From contig MNCI01001868.1 in assembly GCA_015680685.1 (NCBI GenBank), positions 441,564 to 505,563 of the forward strand: a stretch of DNA of 64,000 nt, in the 5' to 3' direction. Both the position numbers and the translations under genes were made by a program. The stretch comes from Gnetum montanum. Lineage: Eukaryota; Streptophyta; Gnetopsida; Gnetales; Gnetaceae. The notes beneath the pieces are model-generated. The model worked only from the letters and a program-made list of their open reading frames with translations. It ran no database searches and was not told the origin of the DNA. Shown piece after piece: positions 1 to 12,196 of the stretch (its first letter is position 1; each line of letters starts with the position of its first letter).

Positions 1-1406
1 GTCTTGGATTGGTCTTCTAGGGCTATTTTTATTTGGTTATATCCACTATATCCATCTAGAAAATTGTAATAGCGATGCCCTGCGATGGTGTCTAAGACTT
101 GGTCAACAAATGGCAATGGAAAGTGAGCTTTGAATGTTGCCATATTTAGTAGCCTAAAATCTATGCACACCCTCCATTTTCCTCCCATTTTAGGCACAAT
201 AACTAAGGAGCTAACCCATTTACTATCAGCAATGGGGTATATGAACCTAGTCTTGAGAAGTTGTTCAATTTCTTCCTTAACTACTTGATTCAAATTAGGG
301 TTCAATCGCTTCTGCGGTTGTCTTTGAGGCTTCATGTAGGGGTCAGTGTAAATTATATGTTGGCATATCCTAGGATCTATTCTAGTTGATTCGGGATATG
401 ACCAAGCAAAGGCTTTCAACCATTTATTTATTACCTTCAGCAATTCTTCTTTCTATTGAGGAGCAAGCTTAGCATTGATAATTATTGGTTTTCTATTTTT
501 AAGGAACGTGTATTCCATACCGATGGGCAATGGTTTCAGCTCAAGGGGCTCATGCTTAAATTTCTCATGGATTTCCAACTTTCCCCAGTTGATATTTTCA
601 AGGTTAAGACTTGGAAGTTGGTGGTGGACTTGCTCTAATGCATCTATGCTATCGATGTAAGCACAAGTCAAACCCTCAGTTGGCTCCATGCATATGAGTG
701 AACTACTTTCTTGATCAACTATCAGCCACTAGGTGTCTTCCTGTCGTGTGGCTATTGCATATAGGCATCTTTGTATGTTAATCACTTGTGCATATTGATT
801 TCATGTAGGCAATGCTAAACTTTGCACGAACCATGACCTCTGCACGCAATTACACCTTGTGTCACTGTATGCGATGCATGGAACTTTCTTCTTCTTGATC
901 TTTCTGAATGTATTTTCCTTTGATATTTCTAGGGAAAGATTGTGAATTCCTAGGCATGCATCGATGGTGCTTAGCCATGCTCTTCCCATTATGATTGGGA
1001 AGTCTCCCTTACCATTGTTAACCTATATCACTAGGAAGTCAGCTGGGTATGACCACCCACAAACAATGGTAACAATGTCTTCCACCAGTCCCAATGGGAC
1101 AATGATGGACTGGTCAACCAACTCTAGATGGATGTTGCTATTTCTCAATGGAGGAAGGTTCCAAGCCTTGTACATTTCTTGAGAAATCAAGTTGACACCG
1201 AAACTTGAATCCAAAAGAGCCTTGCATGGTGCATTTCCAATGATTTGTAAGTATATCAAAGGACTCCTAGGATCAAAGAATATCTTAGGAAGGTCACCAG
1301 ATTTGATCCAATCAATGAGAGCATGTGTTAGCTTAACTGTATGCGTTGAGTGTGGTGATTGGGTTGAAGGGGGCTCCGAAGTTTTGATTGATATTGAGGC
1401 AATCAA
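1..1406 (-). pseudogene. Athila-like retrotransposon pol, protease to N-terminal reverse transcriptase (partial, decayed)
   Basis: One minus-strand frame can be followed from 1406 to the window edge, interrupted by only a few stops. The first part (about 1330-1000) is a retropepsin-like protease: its active-site loop reads ALLDSSFGVNLIS, where the family has D-[ST]-G. A linker follows (689-453), with the LELKPLP segment common between protease and RT in plant gypsy elements. Reverse transcriptase begins near 440. Visible are KWRVCIDFR, FPLPFVDQVLD and FLDGYSGYNQI, the early RT blocks of Ty3/gypsy; the YxDD block lies beyond the left edge. The protease is closely similar to the one at 55232-55516. 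The product would process Gag-Pol and copy the element's RNA. The in-frame stops make this copy inactive. Confidence 0.9.
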
Positions 1407-1979
1407 CTGCTTGTGATTGCAAGGGCTTGGTTGGACTATTGGTTCTAAAGAAAGGTCTTTTTTTCATGTGGTTATTGGAACCAATAGTAGGTTGAGAGTT
1501 AACAGCCCTCACGGCGTTACGTTGCTACGGTTGGGTAGGGATTTCACCTTGCATCGTGGGAGTAGGTGGTAGTGGAGCTATTGGTGGAAGAGATGTGACT
1601 AGATGAGAAGGATGATATGCTTATGGAATATCACCTCTAGAAGAGGGAGTCCCATAATACTCGTGGGCTTGGTAGTGAGGTTGAGGAGTGACGTGACCAG
1701 TAGAGTCATGTGGGGAGATTGGCTACTACATGTAATATCCATACGGGTCAGGTTGCTAGTAAGGATACTATTGCCTTAGTGGTGGCATTTCCTATGATTG
1801 TGGGTGCTACCATTGTTGATATTGCTCAATCGATTGTGGTGGAGTTCCACTGGGATAATATGTTAAGGGTTGGTGGAATTACCTTTGGTTACCTTGAGGA
1901 TAAGGTAACCTTCGAGGTGTTTGCCTTTTTTTTAATTGTGGGTTGAGTGCATACACCCTAGAATCTTGCAGATGTGAGA

Positions 1980-3900
1980 TTACAGGGTAACATCCCTTAG
2001 GATGGTCATATTGACATATCTCACACCACTATCATTGTCTGTTTCTGAATCCACAACCTCGTTAATGATGGAAACTTTGCCCTTACCCTTATTACGTGCA
2101 TGTTTAGCCTCTTTCTTTTTTCTTTTCTCACTACCTTGCTCTCTAGACTCCTCTACTATTTTAAGAATAGTTTGAAATCTATTATCTAGGGAATCCCACA
2201 TTTGGTCTACCTTTTCTGAAACTTCTGATGTCATCTTTTGGATAGGAAATTTTTTCCTATTCACTAGCTCTTCGAGTGGTGACTCTTCTTCATCCTCACA
2301 AAATCTTACTCTTCTCTTCTGAAGGGAAGGATCTTGGTTATACTCTTTTGCACTTTCTCTCTTCCATAGCTCACCTTCTTCCTTAGTAACTTGCTCCAAT
2401 AGTCTTTGAATTTGATGGGACCTAAGCTTAGATAGTCTCTCTTGGGCATAAGTCCCAAGGGTTCTTCTCATTTCATGCCTAAGCCCATCCACGAGATGGC
2501 GTAGTTGATCCCTTTGTAATAACCATGGCTAGGACAATGATGTAACAGTGCATAGTATCGGCCCATGGCAACATCCAAGGGTTCATTTCCTCCTTGTTTC
2601 CAGCCTTGGATTTGCTTTTACAAATTAGACACTCAAGAGTACATTTGGTACTTGTCATTAAATAGTTCTAACATAATACTCCACCTACAAATGGATTCTG
2701 GTTCTAAAGACCAATACCAGCTTTCTGCTTCTTTAACTAATGTCCATGGGAACAACTTAAGTTTTTGCCATTCATTCTGTATGTTATGTAAGGCACACAC
2801 ATTATGGAATGCTTGTAAATGATTCTAAGGATTAGCATTGTATCCCCCTTCAAATTGTGGGATGTTGTTCATATCTAATCTCTTGATCCTACTATCTTTC
2901 TGATGCCTTGTTGGAATTCTAACAACCTTAGTTATGTCCAACATACTTCGAGTAATGAGGAGGGGTTCATCGTGATCATCTCATCCATGGTGTCTATGAT
3001 GCCTACGTTGTTCCCTACTCTCCCTTCTTCTATGTCATGACTCTCTAGAGTGTCCTCATCCCCTTTCCTGGCTGTTTCGTCTATGACTTCCACTTTGCCT
3101 ACCTTTATCCCCATGGTCTTTTTCTTTATGACTGCGTCTGAATATTGAAGGAGATGATGAAGGTGAAGAAAAAGGAGAACCATCACCATGATGGTATCTA
3201 CTACTTTCTCTTTTGTGGTCTCAGCCCCAATCACGATTGTGATCAGAATGTCTACCTGTATCATGAGTTTGTGTCCCTTTTTTGGACCCTTTGCGTGTGT
3301 GGGTATTAGAACTTGGGTTATGAATAGTGGAATGAAGGTCCTAATACACAACCCCTTGGCCAAAGTCAAGGGGAGGAACATCATTGTGTGGGCAACTACC
3401 TAAGGTAGGTTTACCACCCTCATTTTCTCTTAAGACATGTGGGGCATCCTGGGACCACTTACCCTTCAAAGACTTATGATGTCTCTCTTGTTGTAAGTCC
3501 CTTTGACATTATGCCTCTGTGGGACAGTATTCTCTCGAGTCATGGTCTTACACAATGTATTCTGCATGTAAGTGCGACATGCAAATTCGTGTGAGAGCAT
3601 GAAGAAGCATGCTTAGGACTAAACGATTGGGAGGTAACACTATGTTACCTTCTAAGTCTCACCAACGTAGTTGTTCGTCTTGATGAAGGATAAAGGTGAA
3701 GTCTTGTATATACTCATTGAGATGAATATATACCACTTGAACTTGTTGAGGGACTGGCGAATTAATGTCATGTGTATTACGCTGTTGACTGTTTCCTATT
3801 TCAGACCTAGACGATGAGGCGCTTTCATATGAAGAAGGAGAGATACTTGTCTATTTAGTGTGCAATGTATTCTTGTTTATTATTTTCTCAACCAACACTA
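1980..3900 (-). pseudogene. Athila-like gag (decayed)
   Basis: This is the capsid/nucleocapsid gene of the same element; its 3' part shares the frame of the pol downstream. The part near 2960-2530 matches the gag at 53500-54050 block by block (PLLITR, DSRIKRLDM, HLQAFHNV, KLKLFPWTL). It is followed by a Lys/Glu-rich helical stretch (2492-2080) and, in an adjacent frame near 2030-1995, a zinc-knuckle-like CEICQYDHPKGC. The N-terminal limit is uncertain because several frames and stops are involved between 3900 and 3000. Gag would form the virus-like particle that packages element RNA. The order gag, protease, RT going leftward fits the LTR and primer site to the right. Confidence 0.8.
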
Positions 3901-3961
3901 AGGGTTCGTTCCAGTGCTGTGAATGATTTCCTATGTTCTAGTTAGTGCACAAACAACTAAG

Positions 3962-3979
3962 TCCTTGGCAACGACACCA
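3962..3979 (-). other. primer-binding site, tRNA-Asp type
   Basis: On the minus strand, one base inside the LTR end, the sequence reads TGGTGTCGTTGCCAAGGA. The tRNA-Asp primer site typical of Athila elements is TGGCGCCGTTGCCGGGGA; 14 of 18 positions agree and all four differences are transitions. This fixes the direction of the element and its lineage. Confidence 0.75.
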
Positions 3980-4733
3980 ATGATGAGCAGTGAGGTACCC
4001 CTACGCTCAACCATATGAATACGAGCGTTTCACACATGATTCGGTCGAATTCCAAGAACTAAGTGCTTATGCGCCCTTGTGGAATAAGGACAGGTTGGTT
4101 GATTGTTGTCTTCCCAAGCTTACCTGTATGTTACGATTGTATGGTTAAGTAAGCTTGAGGCATATGATTTTTATAGCTTTTATGTTTTTATGTCCTGCAC
4201 TAGTAGGGAAGGAGAGAGATAACTAAGTGACTAATTTAACTTAACTACTCATTAACTAAGTTCTAACTAATCCTAACACCAGCATCCATTCCCACTTGCC
4301 GTACACATCTTGAACCAGTGCAACATTGTTAGGATTACCAAACGCTAATCGTTACTGGGTTACCAAGCATTACATGCATGCTCGAAGTGGTCATGCTTGT
4401 GTAATTTAACGATTTTCTTAATTGATCAAAATGAATTGTTGTGCTAATAACATAAATGTAAAGTGCATAAAATAAAATAAATGCATAAGAAAATAAAATA
4501 AAAGAAATGTGTAAGAAAACAAATCTCAAGTGTTGCAAGGATGAATCAAAGAGCTTGTCTTTATTGCCAACACAATGGTGTGCTCAAGTACATCAATGCT
4601 TGAATAAAGATCCGTCCACATTTAGACCTCCTGTTGCGGGCACTTGGAAAGTACTCCAACTTTCAAACAGACTACAAGAGTTTCTCTACTTGACTGCTAA
4701 AAGACTTTCTCCCAGTTGTGGGCCTGGGCACTA

Positions 4734-4741
4734 TATTTATA
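4734..4741 (-). promoter_or_regulatory. LTR TATA box
   Basis: The minus strand reads GTCTATAAATA. The same GTCTATAAATA occurs at the matching place in the homologous LTR at the right edge of the window. In both LTRs it lies about 15-20 bp downstream of a palindrome array. Confidence 0.65.
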
Positions 4742-4755
4742 GACTTGGGAGCAAC

Positions 4756-4893
4756 TACTCTAATAATTAGAGTAACCGCTCTAATAATTAGAATAATTGC
4801 TAAAGTAACCGCTAGAGTAACCACTCTAATAATTAGAGTAACCGCTAGACTAACTGCTCTAATAATTAGAATAACTGCTAGAGTAACCGCTCT
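4756..4893. repeat. short tandem array of an AT-rich inverted repeat in the LTR
   Basis: CTCTAATAATTAGAG (seven-base arms around one base), or a close variant, occurs four times, separated by linkers of the type TAACCGCT. The array lies directly upstream of the LTR TATA box in the direction of LTR transcription. The right-edge LTR has a quite different palindrome array in the same place. Confidence 0.85.
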
Positions 4894-4909
4894 CATCAAT
4901 GATTCATCA

Positions 4910-5464
4910 GTGGTGGAGGACAGTTTTTTTAAAATAACTTTAAAAATTTGGGAGGTAGTAAAAAATGAAGATTCTTATTTGATTTATCCTTAACAATGGT
5001 CTTCCCTAACTCAAGTATTTTGGAATTGCAATTTCCCAATGCCCCATTTGCTCTAAAGCTAAAACTCTCAAGCACCTAATCTAGGATTATGATAGAGTTA
5101 AGCCTTTCACAAGACTTTTGTTTAGACTTTGTTTTCAAGATAAGCCATTGACATTTCCTTGCTTTCTTCACATGCATGCGGAGGACAGAATATGGTGCAA
5201 CTCAATTTGAACTACTCAAGCAACTACAAAAGATTAAAAATGGGTATATCTAGGAAGTGTAAGGTAGCTATGCTTGCACAATTTTTAGTTGCATCTCTTC
5301 CTTTTTGATATTATTTTGTCTAGAAGTCCTATTAATATGCTTATTGCATTAGCTTCATGATGTTATTATAGTTGTCCCTCCTTTGTATGTATAATGCTTC
5401 CACATTCTCTTTAGATTGTGTTTACCTTTGTTGTGTAAATCTAGGTGTCCTTTTACTGCCCACG
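4910..5464. other. intergenic DNA, no gene seen
   Basis: AT-rich flanking sequence with no coding region or RNA gene that I can support. Confidence 0.6.
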
Positions 5465-5642
5465 TATTTTGGAAAGCTCTATTTACCATCTTTATGAGTG
5501 TATTCCATGTTACCACTTTGGTATTTTGGAAAGCTTTATTTACCATTCTTATGAGTGTACCCTTTNCATCTTTATGAGTGTATTCCATGTCACCACTTAG
5601 GTATTTTGGAAAGCTTTATTTACCATTCTTATGAGTGTACCC
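5465..5642. repeat. tandem repeat, unit about 80 bp
   Basis: GTATTTTGGAAAGC followed by TTTACCATTCTTATGAGTG occurs three times, with CATCTTTATGAGTGTATTCC between copies. One unresolved base lies at 5566, so the array length may be mis-assembled. Confidence 0.75.
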
Positions 5643-6307
5643 TTTTATTAATTTAAGATTTTCAGGGATGAGAATGATATTGATTTTATTTGAAAAGTTT
5701 TTGGCATGCATCAAGTTCACTCCACAATTAAATCACTTTTAAATCACTTTTAGATACCAAATCGAGATATTATGAAAAGATAATTAATTTACTAGAAAAC
5801 AAGAAAACTATCTTAAATTATTCAATTAAAAGATTACAATGATCCCAAAACCCACACAACCTTTTATATTCAAACCATATTGCAAAAGGATGAGCGTCTC
5901 CAACCACACAATGAGTATTCTCAATGCAAGACCTATCCAATAAAAAACCTCCCAGAAGTAAAACCATTTCTGTGTTCCCAAAACCGCACCGCCGCTTCTC
6001 ATGTGCGATTTTCACTGCGCTAAAAACCATAGCACAGCTCGTACATGGTTACTGCTTTGCATCTGGGTGGTGCATGAAAAGCCCACTATGTTCGATTTAA
6101 TACCCGAAATTCATACTTCATCTTCTCCTAAAGAAATTGGTAATGGAGCTGTTGCGAAACAAGGCTGAAAACTCATCAGACGAAGAAGCTGCTAACAGAG
6201 AAGTGGGTTCTGCGATGCTAATGATAAAAATTCCTCCCATGTACGGTAACAGTAGCCTGTCAGTCTGATCATGAACCTGTAAAGTACACCTCTAACCTGT
6301 GTTTTGG
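5643..6307 (+). other. upstream region of the PORR gene
   Basis: No gene is seen here. The stretch should hold the promoter and 5' UTR of the gene starting at 6308. Base composition rises towards a host-gene level from about 5930. I could not pick a convincing TATA box. An in-frame TAA at 6293-6295 closes the reading frame upstream of the chosen start. Confidence 0.5.
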
Positions 6308-9269
6308 ATGTGGGTTGCAAGCTGTTTGAGCTTATGCCGGCGCAGTCTGGTTCCGATGCCCTGGAGGGCTGGAAAAGCAACAAGATGCAAGAACACAGCA
6401 GCATCAGCATCAATGTCTGCGTTCCAGTATGTGGAGAGTCGAACCAGAGATCCCGCCTTCGAGAAGCTCATGGACAATGTCAAATACCTCAACAAGATCG
6501 TGAAGTTGCAGACATTTTTGATGGGTTCCAGCGGCCATGCTTGTGCTCTGCGGCCGCTGGCCAGATTGCAGAGGAAGCTTCGCCTGCGTAGAACGGCCGT
6601 GCTGTTTCTGCGCAAGTTTCCCCATTTTTTCGAGGTTTTCAAGCACCCATTCAAGGGATATCGCTGTTTCAGACTCACCCGCAAAGCTTTGGTGCTGTTT
6701 CAGGCAGAGCAGCGCGCTATCAAGAACAGCTATGGAATTGTTCTGGAACGGCTCAAGAAATTGCTCATGATTTCGCCCTCCGGAGCCCTGCCCTACAGAG
6801 CCATTCTCAAGGTTTGTTCAAAATTCTTAGTGGCAGTGCAGTATAGCAAAATTCAATTCAATTAGCATCAATTAAGTTTGAAATATCTGATACCAGTTTT
6901 TCTTGTAACTGGATAATTGCTTCAAGAATCACGAAACTGTAAGCTTTGGAATTTTCAAGGAAAGAGAAACAGCATTTTCCCATAATCAATGAGATTTTTT
7001 TTTATTTTTTATTTTTGAAATATGCAGGAGTACTGATCAAAATTCACTGTTGCATTGCAGTATCACAAAAGTCAATTCAATTAGCGTCAATTAAGTTTGA
7101 AATATCTTATACCTGTTTTTTAAAAAGATAATTTCTTCAAGAATTATGGAAGTGTGAGCTTTGGAAATTTTAAGGAAGGAGAAACAGAATTTTATCATAA
7201 CCGATCAATTTTTATTTTGTTTTGGCAATATGCAGGAGTACTGCAGTAGTGGTAGTAGTTTAATGCAAAATCCAGGGAAGGTTGAACAAGAGGGGGTGGG
7301 GTTCATGCCACCGGTTATTACCGGTACCAGAAGGGGTAATCATGGCCAGCAATAATGGGACAAAAAAAGATTAATACCCCAGTAATAACGGCAACAAAAA
7401 TTTATTTATTTTTGAAGAAATTTACTCTTTTGCAAAAAGTCACTATAGAGAAATTATTATAAGTCAGGCAATAAAGAAACAATAGAGCATACATCAATGG
7501 AATGGGAATAGTTGTCTGTACAGCAAGATGAAAGAATCACTCTTGCATAACACAAGCATACATTATATCTTTTGAATGGTTCCTTGTGCAGCACAAAAAT
7601 AAGCACACAATTAATTTGGTAATCTAAAACACCTTTAAATAAAAAAGGATGAAGAAGAACCCCAGATCAATCAATTGGAAGTCAAACTTTATAACAACTA
7701 TAACAAAGAATGCAGAGAGAGAATGAACCAATGCATGTATCATTCTTTTCACTTATACCGAAAAGAACTCCAGTTTGCAGCAATTTTGTAAAGCATTGGT
7801 ACTGTGTTTTGTATTACATCTGTTTGATCCGTTATATTGAGTTCCATTCCATTCCATTTCATTTGTCGAACTTTTCATCACTATATATGATTAGATGTTC
7901 CAACTTCATGCTATTCACCTACAGTTTAACCTTTGCATTTCCTGAGACCTGTGTTTTGATTTCTCCAAAAGCGATGGGACTTGAACTAAAGTTTTCTATC
8001 ACATCCGTTAGGCAGCTGTTTGATGTATTGCACGGCATTAGGTTTTGGTTATTTCTTTTGCAGAAATTCTGCAAACCAGTTAAATTCAATCAGTACAGCA
8101 TTGTCGCTTACATAATACCTCTAAATCACCTTAGGCATTGCGTTGTCGTTTTCATTGCGTTGCCACGGAAAACCCATGTAATTTAACAATGCCAGTAGAG
8201 ATCCGTGTTTTGATTGATTCTGAAAACAATACTGAAGTTTTTTCTTGTCAGTTGCAGTCATTTGTCTTTCTAGAATTTAGTTTTCGCCACCTCGTTTGCA
8301 GAATTTCCTTTTATCGGCATAAAATGTCTGGGATTGAGCTCATGAACTATGAGGCATGGCTGATATTCGTAAACTGAAGATTTCTTTTTCTTTTTTCTTT
8401 TTGATCTCTGGCTTAAGGTCTATCGGGAACTGGGATTGCCGGATGATTTTGAAGAATCGATTCTGCAGAAATACCCACGAGATTTTCGGTGGGTCAGGGG
8501 AGACAGGCCTGGAGATAATGACAGGATCGTGCTTGTGGCTCGGGACTCTGCATTGGCCATTTCAGCAGTAGAAAAATGGAGAATTTCACGGTATCCCACA
8601 GAAAGGGCTGATAAGGAGGCCAAATACAGTTTCCCACTTCAGTATCCTCCTGGATTCAAGCTCAGCAAATCCTACAGACGCAGAATCCAGAAATGGCAGA
8701 TTCATCCTTATTTCTTTCCTTACGAAGATATTTCTTCCTTCAAGCCTCGAAACAGTGGCGGATTCAAGAAGCTGGAGAAAAGGGCAGTTGCAATTCTGCA
8801 CGAGTTCTTGAGTCTGACTGTGGAGAAGATGGTACAGGTGGAACAGATCAGCCACTTTCGTAAAGAATTTAACATAAATTTCAATATCAGAGATCTGTTT
8901 CTTGATAATCCTGGTTTGTTTTACCTCTCTGCAAAGGGTGGAGCACATACTGTTTTTCTCAGAGAGGCCTATTTCAGAGGTAAGTTGATTGAGCCCAATC
9001 CTGTTTATACTGTTCGGCGAAAGATGTTGGATTTAGTGGTGTTGGGTCGAAAATGCATCCATGCTGGCGAGGAATCGATAATGGAGGATTTGAAAGAAGA
9101 TTTGACCAGCAATGAAAGCGGTGAGGCAATAGGCAGAGAGAGGACATTCTTCGAAGCGCTGAGCAGCGAGGATGGTTGGAAAACTTGCAGTGATTCAGAG
9201 ATTGAAAATGAAGAAAACTCAACTCAACTCGAGAGTGATGACAGTGATTGGTCTGACCTCAATTGCTAA
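6308..9269 (+). CDS. PORR-domain protein, probable organellar group II intron splicing factor
   Basis: Two exons, 6308-6811 and 8418-9269, joined in phase 0 (AAG|GTTTGT donor, CTTAAG acceptor after a long pyrimidine tract), encode 451 aa, the usual length for plant PORR proteins. The start is the first ATG after an in-frame stop at 6293. Residues 1-40 are rich in Arg, Ser and Ala with few acids, like a mitochondrial or plastid transit peptide. The PORR domain spans about residues 42-380, with early blocks RTRDPAFEKLMD, LRKFPHFFEVF and GYRCFRLT, and later LPDDFEESIL, FPLQYPPGF and HPYFFPYED. A Ser/Asp/Glu-rich tail ends the protein. Founding family members (maize WTF1, Arabidopsis RPD1) act in organelle RNA splicing or growth; which paralogue this is cannot be told. 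No stop or frameshift is present, so the gene looks intact. Confidence 0.93.
6831..7246 (+). repeat. tandem duplication (about 210 bp) inside the PORR intron
   Basis: Two imperfect copies, about 6831-7038 and 7055-7246, share GTCAATTCAATTAGC-type starts, AAGTTTGAAATATCT, a GAGCTTTGGAA/TAAGCTTTGGAA block and the end TATGCAGGAGTACTG. The duplication accounts for part of the 1606-bp intron (6812-8417); the rest of the intron shows nothing else I can name. Confidence 0.8.
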
Positions 9270-9921
9270 TGATTCATGGTACAGCAAAATCAGCAATTTG
9301 ACTTTCTGATTTTTGATACGAAGAAATCGACGGCATTCTTAGAAATTTGAATCCTGCATTTGCTTGCTGTCGAGGTTTTGCCAGCCACTCAGCTGACTTT
9401 AGCGTTGGAGCAGCAGTGCCTAAGTGGTAGCTTTGTAGCTTAATTGAATCCCATCTTGGGGAAGTCACATATTCAGACACATGGCATGAATTTTTGGGAA
9501 TATGTCATGACGAAGTACGGTAGCCAGAATGTTCAGAAATTCTCTGTAATCAGGGCCATGAGATATTCTGTGCTCCATCATTATCTTTTGTTAAAAGTAA
9601 CATTTTCAGCGGCCATGAGAAAGGAAAAAGGTTGGACATGCTGTTACCTAGTGGAATTACCATGTGGTTTCTGAAATTCCTACGATTTCTCTTACTACAG
9701 AGTATTTGGCTATTTGCATTTTCCTTGACAATTAGGGCGCTCTGCGGATGAAATGCATTTCTTTTGCCCTGAGAATTTAGATCAGTGCCGAATCCTGCAA
9801 TCCCCCCTTACAGAGAACTGTAATTCATGCTAATAGACCACTCTTGAATAATTAATTCATGATAATATAAAATTTTCTTAATAATTTTTCTGTATAGAAA
9901 TTGCGGATACACCAATGTTTA
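9270..9921 (+). other. 3' flank of the PORR gene
   Basis: Presumed 3' UTR and downstream DNA. No further gene is visible. AT-rich AATAAT-like signals near 9845-9890 could serve polyadenylation. Confidence 0.4.
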
Positions 9922-10037
9922 AGTAATGGTAAGGTGTTCATTTTGTTAATGTTTTTGGGATAGCAGCAAATACTAAAAGAGTAATGGTAAGGTGTTCATT
10001 TTGTTAATGTTTTTGGGATAGCAGCAAATACTAAAAG
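9922..10037. repeat. perfect 58-bp tandem duplication
   Basis: Two adjacent copies, 9922-9979 and 9980-10037, appear identical, from AGTAATGGTAAGG to ATACTAAAAG. Confidence 0.9.
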
Positions 10038-12191
10038 TTGAATTTTTCGTTGAATTTTTCATTGAAGATTGGTGAGAAATCTCAAAATTTTAATTCACAA
10101 GTTATAGTATTTTAGGACAGGTCCTGCCTATATCACCATGAGCTAAGCATGAGTTGTAGTCAGTCAAAATAGAGATATAATTAAAAGTGAGGATTACCAT
10201 TACCCTTCCACGAGTCATGGTACCTTTGCCTTGTTTGTAATGGAGATCACATTGGACACAATTATCAACCAAGGGTTGTGGTAAACACATCATTAAGGAT
10301 TGAAATGACCACAAGTTGTGGTCTATTTCTAAGGATACCATGACTTACCTATGAGCTGTGACAAGATCTAAAACTTGAATTTTGACGAATTTGGCATTCA
10401 AATTTCGATGCAGTTGAATCTTTGATGTTGCTTGAAACAGTTTGACAATCTTGACAAAGAATATAAATTAATTTGAGTGGAATGATGATATGTTTGATGG
10501 ATCCAATTGTGTTGAATCTTGAACTTCTTGAAGGTGGAATTCTAAAATAGGGCATATTCTTCTTTCCAGATGATTGAAGAAATGTTGATGCAAAAAGTGT
10601 TTGTAAACTTACAGTGAAAGTAAAATGATGTAAGAATTATTTGTGAACTTACTGTGAAAGTAAAATGTGAAGAGTGATTATGAATGAAATTGCTGAAATA
10701 TTGTTGGAGTTTATTAATGTTGAATGTTAAATGTATAAAAGTAATAGAATGTGAAAGGGATAATGGAAGATGAAGAATAACCGAAAACTTCAATGAAAAT
10801 TTGTACACAATTTTTTGGTATGGTCTTTATATTTATAGAAAATGATTGGAATTATACTAAAGATGATAAAAAGTTATTCTCCACTAATAATTAAATCAGG
10901 TGTCTTAGTTGCATATCATTACTAGAAGAAGACATCACAAGTTTTTGTTTACCAACTTGTAAATAGAAATTTTGCAGTGATAGAAGATTCAAAAATTTCA
11001 GCATTGGTTAAAGAATTTGAAAGTAATTGAGAATCTCACATAGGGGAATTTTAAAGAGATCAAATCTATTGGAGAAAAATCAAAGAAAAAGATACCTAAT
11101 TTTGTTATTTCTTATAGTGGATATGAGTCATTGTTAGTTGGTCATTGGTAGCTAATCTTACATCATGAGATGTATTCATTGAAATTTGGGATTAGCTAGC
11201 ACATAATTGAAGTTTTGATTCATAATTAAATGATGTGATTAAAAAGCATGACATTCAAGTCATTCAAGTCATTCAAGCTAAGCATTCTTCTCATTTTTTT
11301 CTACTTGTTGAGCTAAACAATCCTTCAATGGTGCAACATTGCCTAAATTTAGGATCTTTTTTACATAAGCATGAATTGTTGATTATTTGTAAATAGACTC
11401 TTGATTTTGACATCTAATTTGAATAATATTCTAAAGTTCTATGTTTTGTTGAGCTATTTAATCTTCCATTGATTTTTCAGAGAGTTGAGAAGAAAATTGT
11501 TAGTTCTCTCAGTCTCATTAAGCAAGCATATGGAATTTGTTTCTACACTATTTGATTCTTGTAGATATTTTTTTATTGAAATCAATCTTCTTAATAGTAA
11601 AAAGAAATTGGTATTGTAAGTAGGCAAAAAGATTTACATTCAACCAATTGTTAGAGTGTGCAGAGAAGCCTAAATTTTTTAACTTTGAACAATGTTGTGT
11701 CAATGAGTTTTGATGTTGTCTATAAGTTTGATGTTGTGATTAGAAGTTTTTATGCTATCTGTAAGTTTAACATCACAATTATAAGTTTTGATGCTGTTTG
11801 TAAGTTTGATATTGCGATTAGAAGTTTTAACATCGTTTATAAGTTTGAGCTTATCACAGTAAGACAAAATCAACGCAAAGTGATAGATGAAGATTCAAAA
11901 ACTTGAAATGCAGAGATTTAATGATTTTGATGCCATTTTTCTTCAAATCTTGATGATTTGGATTGCTCTTGATGGCAAAAAGAAGAATCTTCACTTAGAT
12001 CTGTGAAAAGAATTGGGAGAAATATAAAATCTATTCTCTAAGATGCATAAGCAACTTGTAAAAGCTAAAGATGCACATAAATGCAAATTTAAATGTGAAA
12101 ACATCGTTAAAGCATAATGCTTTGCTCATCTTCATCATTTTGAGAACAAAATTTATACTTTTCTTTCTAATCTTTGATGCTTTGCTAGAGA
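10038..12191. other. intergenic host DNA
   Basis: AT-rich sequence with no supported gene. It contains two small repeats: a 48-bp direct repeat at 10598-10676 (GTGAAAGTAAAATG twice) and a triple CATTCAAGT near 11253-11278. This is the left flank of the 50-kb nested insertion. Confidence 0.55.
11706..11862. repeat. degenerate 39-bp tandem repeat
   Basis: Four units built on AGTTTTGATG and TATAAGTTTGA follow one another with a period close to 39 bp. The frame across them is open, which follows from the period being a multiple of three and is not good evidence of coding. Confidence 0.65.
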
Positions 12192-12196
12192 ACTTT
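12192..12196. repeat. target-site duplication, left copy (ACTTT)
   Basis: ACTTT directly precedes the first LTR base of the outer element and is repeated exactly after its 3' LTR at 62309-62313. Confidence 0.8.

Larger units (their letters stand above)
3981..4909 (-). repeat. 5' LTR of the left Athila-like element
   Basis: The LTR lies between the primer site and host DNA. On the plus strand it starts TGATGAGCAG, and it ends ATTCATCA at 4909 or CTCATCA at 4898. It is homologous over its length to 62875-64000: both share GAGGTACCCCTAC next to CTCAACCATA, GTACACATCTTG and ACTGGGTTACCAAGC. The promoter is on the minus strand, with its upstream side facing the host gene 1.4 kb away. Confidence 0.85.

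Noticed and set aside
4756-4893. Palindrome array as a possible replication origin or telomere-like repeat
   Set aside because: It lies inside an LTR next to the TATA box, and the homologous LTR has another palindrome there, so a promoter role fits better.
6292-6684. Open frames on the minus strand opposite PORR exon 1
   Set aside because: Shadow of the coding strand; no domain and no splice or start context.
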